Assembly: GCA_003221435.1 (NCBI GenBank)
Contig: QHRS01000113.1
Location: 1-7,798 of the forward strand
DNA length: 7,798 nucleotides
Origin: Candidatus Rokuibacteriota bacterium
GTDB lineage: Bacteria > Methylomirabilota > Methylomirabilia > Rokubacteriales > CSP1-6
Direction: 5' to 3'
In this document: positions 5,219 through 7,798 of the stretch, piece by piece
Numbering within the stretch: the first letter of the stretch is position 1
How the letters are laid out: every line of letters starts with the position of its first letter
The notes under the pieces: model-generated
What the model was told of the DNA's origin: nothing
What the model saw: the letters and a program-made list of their open reading frames with translations, nothing else
Database searches by the model: none
Program-made: the position numbers and the translations under genes

Positions 5219-7481
5219 TTTCGTGATCCGTGGGGTTGCGGTCGACCGTGCGGTGGTCGAGCGATTGGGCTGGACGCTGATCCTGTTCCTGTGGCAGGGC
5301 GCGGCCATCGCCGCCGTGCTCGCCTTGCTCGACGCCTTGCTCGCACGTCATCGCGCGGTCTTGCGCTACACGTGCGCCTGCGTTGCGCTGGTAGGCATGC
5401 TGGCGGCGCCGCTGTTGACGTTCGCGGTGCTCACCGCCTCGAGCCACACGTCGTCACAACACCCGGTGATTCTGTCCTCGCCGTCCGTGCGAACGCCGAC
5501 CGCGATGGGAGCCTCCGATTTCAGGCCACTGCGCACGATATCCAAGGCGGCGGGGAACCGCATCCCGGTCAGGAGTGCAACGGTGTTTCGCCCGCGCGTG
5601 TCGAGGATCGTGCTGCCTTGGTTCGTGGCGTTCTGGGGACTCGGTGTGTTCGTGCTATCGCTACGGCTGCTCGGCGGGTGGTGGCTGGTGCGGCGCTTGG
5701 CGCGCCCGGCGCAGCACGTGGCGCTCGAAGGATGGCAGACGACCATCGAGCGCCTGTCGCGCAGGCTCGAGGTCGCGCGACCGGTTCGACTGATGCGCTC
5801 GGTGCTCGTCACGGTGCCCACCACGATCGGCTGGCTGCGCCCCATGATCTTGCTGCCCGCGAGCACGCTGACCGGACTGTTGCCGACTCAGATCGAGGCC
5901 ATCCTGGCACACGAGCTCGCCCACATTCGCCGCCACGACTACCTCGTGAATCTGCTCCAGAGCTTGCTCGAGACTCTGCTGTTCTATCACCCGGCGGTGT
6001 GGTGGGTATCGCGCCGCATCCGTGACGAGCGGGAGCTCTGTTGCGACGAGCTGGCGGTCGAGGCCTCGGGAGACCCCATCGTTTACGCGCGAGCGCTGGT
6101 CGAGCTCGAACGCCTGCGCGGCGAGGAGATCGGCCTGGCGATGGCTGCGACCAGCGGCTCGCTGGTGTATCGGATCGCGCGGCTGTTGGGTGTCTCGCGC
6201 CGCTCGCGTCAGGTCGTGCCACGAGGTCTGGCCTGGGCGGTGGTCGCCGCGGTGATCCTGATCGGCAGCGCCGCGGGAGGCGCGGTGCGCGTCAAGGGCC
6301 ATCCGCTCGAGGCGCCGCCCGCCGCGGCGCAAGCCGTTTGCCAGGTCGCGACCGCCGCCGCACGGATCGCTCCCAGCGTCGCCGCGACCAGCGTAGATGC
6401 CAGCGCACCCGAGGTTGCATGCGACACGCCTCCTTCCGAGGAGCCGTCGAAGGATTCAATGGAGAGCTCGCGGGCGGATGAGGCCCTACCCGAGGAAGCG
6501 CCGGTGGCGGCCGAGTCGGACGTGAAGTCCGCGTCCCAACTCTACTCGGAGGAGGACTGGCAACGGCTCGCCCAGAATGGCGTGAGCCCGCGCTATGTCG
6601 CCAATCTAGCGCGAAACGGCTATTCCAACTTGACTGTGGACGAGCTCACTGCGCTGGCACAGCACGGAGTGATGTCCGCGTACGCGGGGAAGATGCGGCG
6701 CATCCTCGGCAACCCGAGCGTCACGGAGCTGGTCCAGCTCGCGGACCACGGCGTATCGTCGGAGTACGCGGGCAAGATCCAGCGCGCTCTGGGCGACGTC
6801 AGCGCCGCCGACCTGATCGCGCTCGCGGACCACGGCGTGTCTTCGGCGTACACGATCGCGATGCGGAAGAACGGCGATCTCCGTGTGGTCGATCTCATTC
6901 AGCTCGCGGATCACGGCGTGGCGTCCGACTACCTCACGGGCCTGCGGGAACTGGGCCTCCAGGATCTGTCGACCGACGATCTGATCCGGCTCGCGAACAG
7001 CGGCGTGACCCTCGACTGGTTCGCGGCCATGCGATGGATGGGCTACCCCGACATTTCGGTGGAGAGCGCGATCGAGCTCCAGAACGAAGGCGTTACTCCG
7101 GACTTCGCGGCTTCGCTGCGCGTCCTGCACAAGCGCCGGCTGTCGTTCGACGAGCTGCGCACCTTGCGCAACCAAGGAGTGGACGTCGAATACGCCGCGA
7201 GCCTGATGGGCATTCTCCGCAAGGATCTCAACGTCGATCAACTCGTCCGGCTTCACAACCAGGGCATCAGCGTCGAATACGTCGCCGGCATGAACGCGAT
7301 CGGCCGGTCCGACCTGTCTGCGGACGATCTGATCACGCTCAACCAGCAGGGCATCGACCCGGAGTACGTGACTTCGCTGGCGTCCGCAGGCTACCGGGAC
7401 CTGGATGTGCGCGATCTCGTGCGAATGCGCCAGAGCGGCGTCGATGCGGACTTCATCGAAAGCGTTCCCGGACATGAATGA
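5202..7481 (+). CDS. M56 (BlaR1-type) zinc metallopeptidase with an 11-unit extracytoplasmic repeat array
   Basis: A 759-residue inner-membrane sensor protease. Predicted membrane helices lie at about 24-43, 56-77, 136-163 and 342-363, the four-helix layout of BlaR1/MecR1. The cytoplasmic zinc-protease domain between helices 3 and 4 has the HELAH motif (His237, Glu238, His241) and the downstream RELCCDE with likely third zinc ligand Glu278, so it looks catalytically complete. After helix 4 comes a linker (about 364-452) rich in Ala, Pro, Ser and Glu. Next come eleven repeats of 27-29 residues, where BlaR1 carries its penicillin-binding sensor. No penicillin-binding SxxK region was seen. By analogy, the repeats sense a signal outside the cytoplasm and activate the protease to relieve repression by the co-encoded BlaI-type protein. 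The C-terminus ends in VPGHE after the eleventh repeat. More repeat-like sequence lies out of frame just downstream, so the stop at 7479 may come from an indel. Confidence 0.9.
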   Translation: MTTVTDFVIRGVAVDRAVVERLGWTLILFLWQGAAIAAVLALLDALLARHRAVLRYTCACVALVGMLAAPLLTFAVLTASSHTSSQHPVILSSPSVRTPTAMGASDFRPLRTISKAAGNRIPVRSATVFRPRVSRIVLPWFVAFWGLGVFVLSLRLLGGWWLVRRLARPAQHVALEGWQTTIERLSRRLEVARPVRLMRSVLVTVPTTIGWLRPMILLPASTLTGLLPTQIEAILAHELAHIRRHDYLVNLLQSLLETLLFYHPAVWWVSRRIRDERELCCDELAVEASGDPIVYARALVELERLRGEEIGLAMAATSGSLVYRIARLLGVSRRSRQVVPRGLAWAVVAAVILIGSAAGGAVRVKGHPLEAPPAAAQAVCQVATAAARIAPSVAATSVDASAPEVACDTPPSEEPSKDSMESSRADEALPEEAPVAAESDVKSASQLYSEEDWQRLAQNGVSPRYVANLARNGYSNLTVDELTALAQHGVMSAYAGKMRRILGNPSVTELVQLADHGVSSEYAGKIQRALGDVSAADLIALADHGVSSAYTIAMRKNGDLRVVDLIQLADHGVASDYLTGLRELGLQDLSTDDLIRLANSGVTLDWFAAMRWMGYPDISVESAIELQNEGVTPDFAASLRVLHKRRLSFDELRTLRNQGVDVEYAASLMGILRKDLNVDQLVRLHNQGISVEYVAGMNAIGRSDLSADDLITLNQQGIDPEYVTSLASAGYRDLDVRDLVRMRQSGVDADFIESVPGHE
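6558..7463 (+). repeat. Eleven tandem ~29-residue protein repeats
   Basis: The pattern is about L-(IV)-x-L-x-x-x-G-(VI)-x-x-x-(YF)-x-x-x-(ML)-x-x-x-G-x-x-(DN)-(LI)-(ST)-x-(DE)-(DE). Conserved glycines fall at residues 460, 489, 517, 545, 572, 601, 630, 659, 688, 717 and 746. Spacings are 29, 28, 28, 27, then 29 six times. Each unit looks like two short helices, so the array probably forms a solenoid. Similar tails occur on other M56 proteins as far as I recall, but I know no named domain for them. At the DNA level units 3 and 4 share an identical 18-nt core (6737-6754 and 6821-6838). Unit 5 differs from it by one base (6902-6919). Confidence 0.85.
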
Positions 7482-7533
7482 CCTGATCCGGATGCGGCAG
7501 AACGGCATTCCCGAGGAGCGCAGACGACCTTGA
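7464..7533 (+). pseudogene. Out-of-frame remnant of a twelfth repeat
   Basis: Shifted by one frame relative to the M56 protein, bases 7465-7533 read FPDMNDLIRMRQNGIPEERRRP and a stop. This matches the repeat consensus (…DLVRMRQSGV in unit 11). The distance between the conserved glycine codons (7437 to 7504) is 67 nt instead of 87 nt. A net loss of 20 nt therefore breaks the frame and ends the protein at 7481. It is a fragment, not an independent gene. Confidence 0.65.
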
Positions 7534-7558
7534 TGGAGCAGCGGCGGTCGGCTAAACC
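7530..7558 (+). promoter_or_regulatory. Possible weak promoter for the spondin lipoprotein gene
   Basis: TTGATG (7530-7535) is separated by 17 nt from TAAACC (7553-7558), matching 4 of 6 and 3 of 6 consensus bases. It lies about 50 nt before the ATG at 7607. Chance is a fair alternative; the gene could instead be read through from the BlaI/M56 operon. Confidence 0.2.
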
Positions 7559-7562
7559 CGAC
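7547..7562 (+). terminator. Weak hairpin after the M56 gene
   Basis: GTCGG-ctaaac-CCGAC is a 5-bp perfect stem with a 6-nt loop and no T-run. It lies between the repeat remnant and the next gene. It may mark the 3' end of the operon mRNA, but the signal is weak. Confidence 0.2.
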
Positions 7563-7606
7563 ACGCCCCCGCGTCACGTTTCGCCACGTCCCTACGTAAC
7601 CCTGGC

Positions 7607-7798
7607 ATGCGTTCGATCTTCCTGACGCTCGCCGGCGCGCTCCTCGCGGTCTCCGGCTGCTCGCGGGCCCGAAACCCGATGGCGGTCCGCGTTCCTGCCG
7701 ATTTGGTAGCGAGCTACACCGTCACGTTCAACTCGACGTGGAGCGCCGCCACGCATCCGCTCGACTTTCCGACCAGTGCCCATTTCTCCGGACTGATC
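7607..7798 (+). CDS. Spondin-domain lipoprotein (3' partial)
   Basis: An open frame of 64 codons runs from ATG 7607 off the right edge. The first 18 residues form a lipoprotein signal: Arg2, a hydrophobic core (IFLTLAGALLAV) and a lipobox VSGC with Cys18 as the expected lipidation site. A short linker leads to YTVTFNSTWSAATHP at 37-51 and LDFPTSAHFSGLI at 52-64. This is the characteristic start of the Spondin_N domain (Y-T-V-T-F-x-x-T-W-S, then H-P-x-x-F-P…H-F-S-x-L-I). Bacterial spondin-domain proteins are secreted or membrane-anchored, usually without known function. No strong Shine-Dalgarno precedes the ATG. The gene begins 125 nt after the M56 stop on the same strand, so it may belong to the regulated operon, possibly as a target or partner of the sensor, which is inference. 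Confidence 0.75.
   Translation, partial: MRSIFLTLAGALLAVSGCSRARNPMAVRVPADLVASYTVTFNSTWSAATHPLDFPTSAHFSGLI

Noticed and set aside
6558..7463. Tandem repeats as a CRISPR array or other non-coding repeat
   Set aside because: The repetition is at protein level with a period of 81-87 nt, the DNA copies are mostly divergent, and the frame is kept throughout. It is a coding repeat.
6606..7577. A 323-codon open frame on the minus strand opposite the M56 repeat region
   Set aside because: It is the antisense image of the repeat array: periodic sequence with high third-position GC keeps the opposite frame free of stops. It matches no family, and the plus-strand protein is clearly real.
1..7798. tRNA, rRNA, transposase or phage genes
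   Set aside because: None was recognised in either strand; all substantial stretches are explained by the listed genes or by short gaps.

Overview
The window is high-GC bacterial DNA with short intergenic gaps and many GTG or TTG starts. The large first gene ends in a FlgD/type-IX-secretion-like sorting domain on a BNR beta-propeller. That, together with an M56 peptidase carrying a long helical repeat tail and a spondin-domain lipoprotein, suggests a deep-branching FCB-type lineage such as Candidatus Eisenbacteria, Gemmatimonadota or a relative. This placement is inferred from protein style; the window holds no rRNA or marker gene.

Layout. (1) Positions 1-2352 (+) hold the 3' part of a large secreted BNR/sortilin-like repeat protein, cut by the window's left edge. 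(2) Positions 2353-2478 form a short non-coding stretch with two small hairpins and a 13-nt direct repeat. (3) Positions 2479-2826 (+) hold a broken VOC/glyoxalase-fold gene whose conserved sequence jumps between two frames at two places. (4) Positions 4703-2873 (-) form a leftward cluster: a short, apparently decayed gene with a signal-peptide-like start, an isochorismatase-family hydrolase with glycine where the family's cysteine nucleophile normally sits, and an NADPH-dependent F420-reductase-like oxidoreductase. (5) Positions 4744-7481 (+) form a BlaI/M56 regulatory operon. Two matched operator palindromes, 21 bp apart, surround a consensus -35 box. They are followed by a BlaI/MecI-type repressor and, overlapping it by 17 nt, a four-TM M56 (BlaR1-type) zinc protease. 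In place of a penicillin-binding sensor, the protease has eleven ~29-residue repeats. A further repeat remnant lies out of frame just after its stop codon. (6) Positions 7607-7798 (+) hold the start of a spondin-domain lipoprotein, cut by the right edge.

How it fits together. The operon looks like a self-regulated BlaR1/BlaI-style relay: an extracytoplasmic signal sensed by the repeat array would activate the cytoplasmic zinc protease, the repressor would be inactivated, and the operator-covered promoter would open. The signal is unknown. The M56 protein with its repeat array in place of the usual sensor, plus the two-operator promoter, is the most interesting part of the window. Three places (VOC gene, short minus-strand gene, 3' end of the repeat array) show coding sequence changing frame. 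This means either real gene decay or indel errors in the assembly, and it should be settled before building on those parts.
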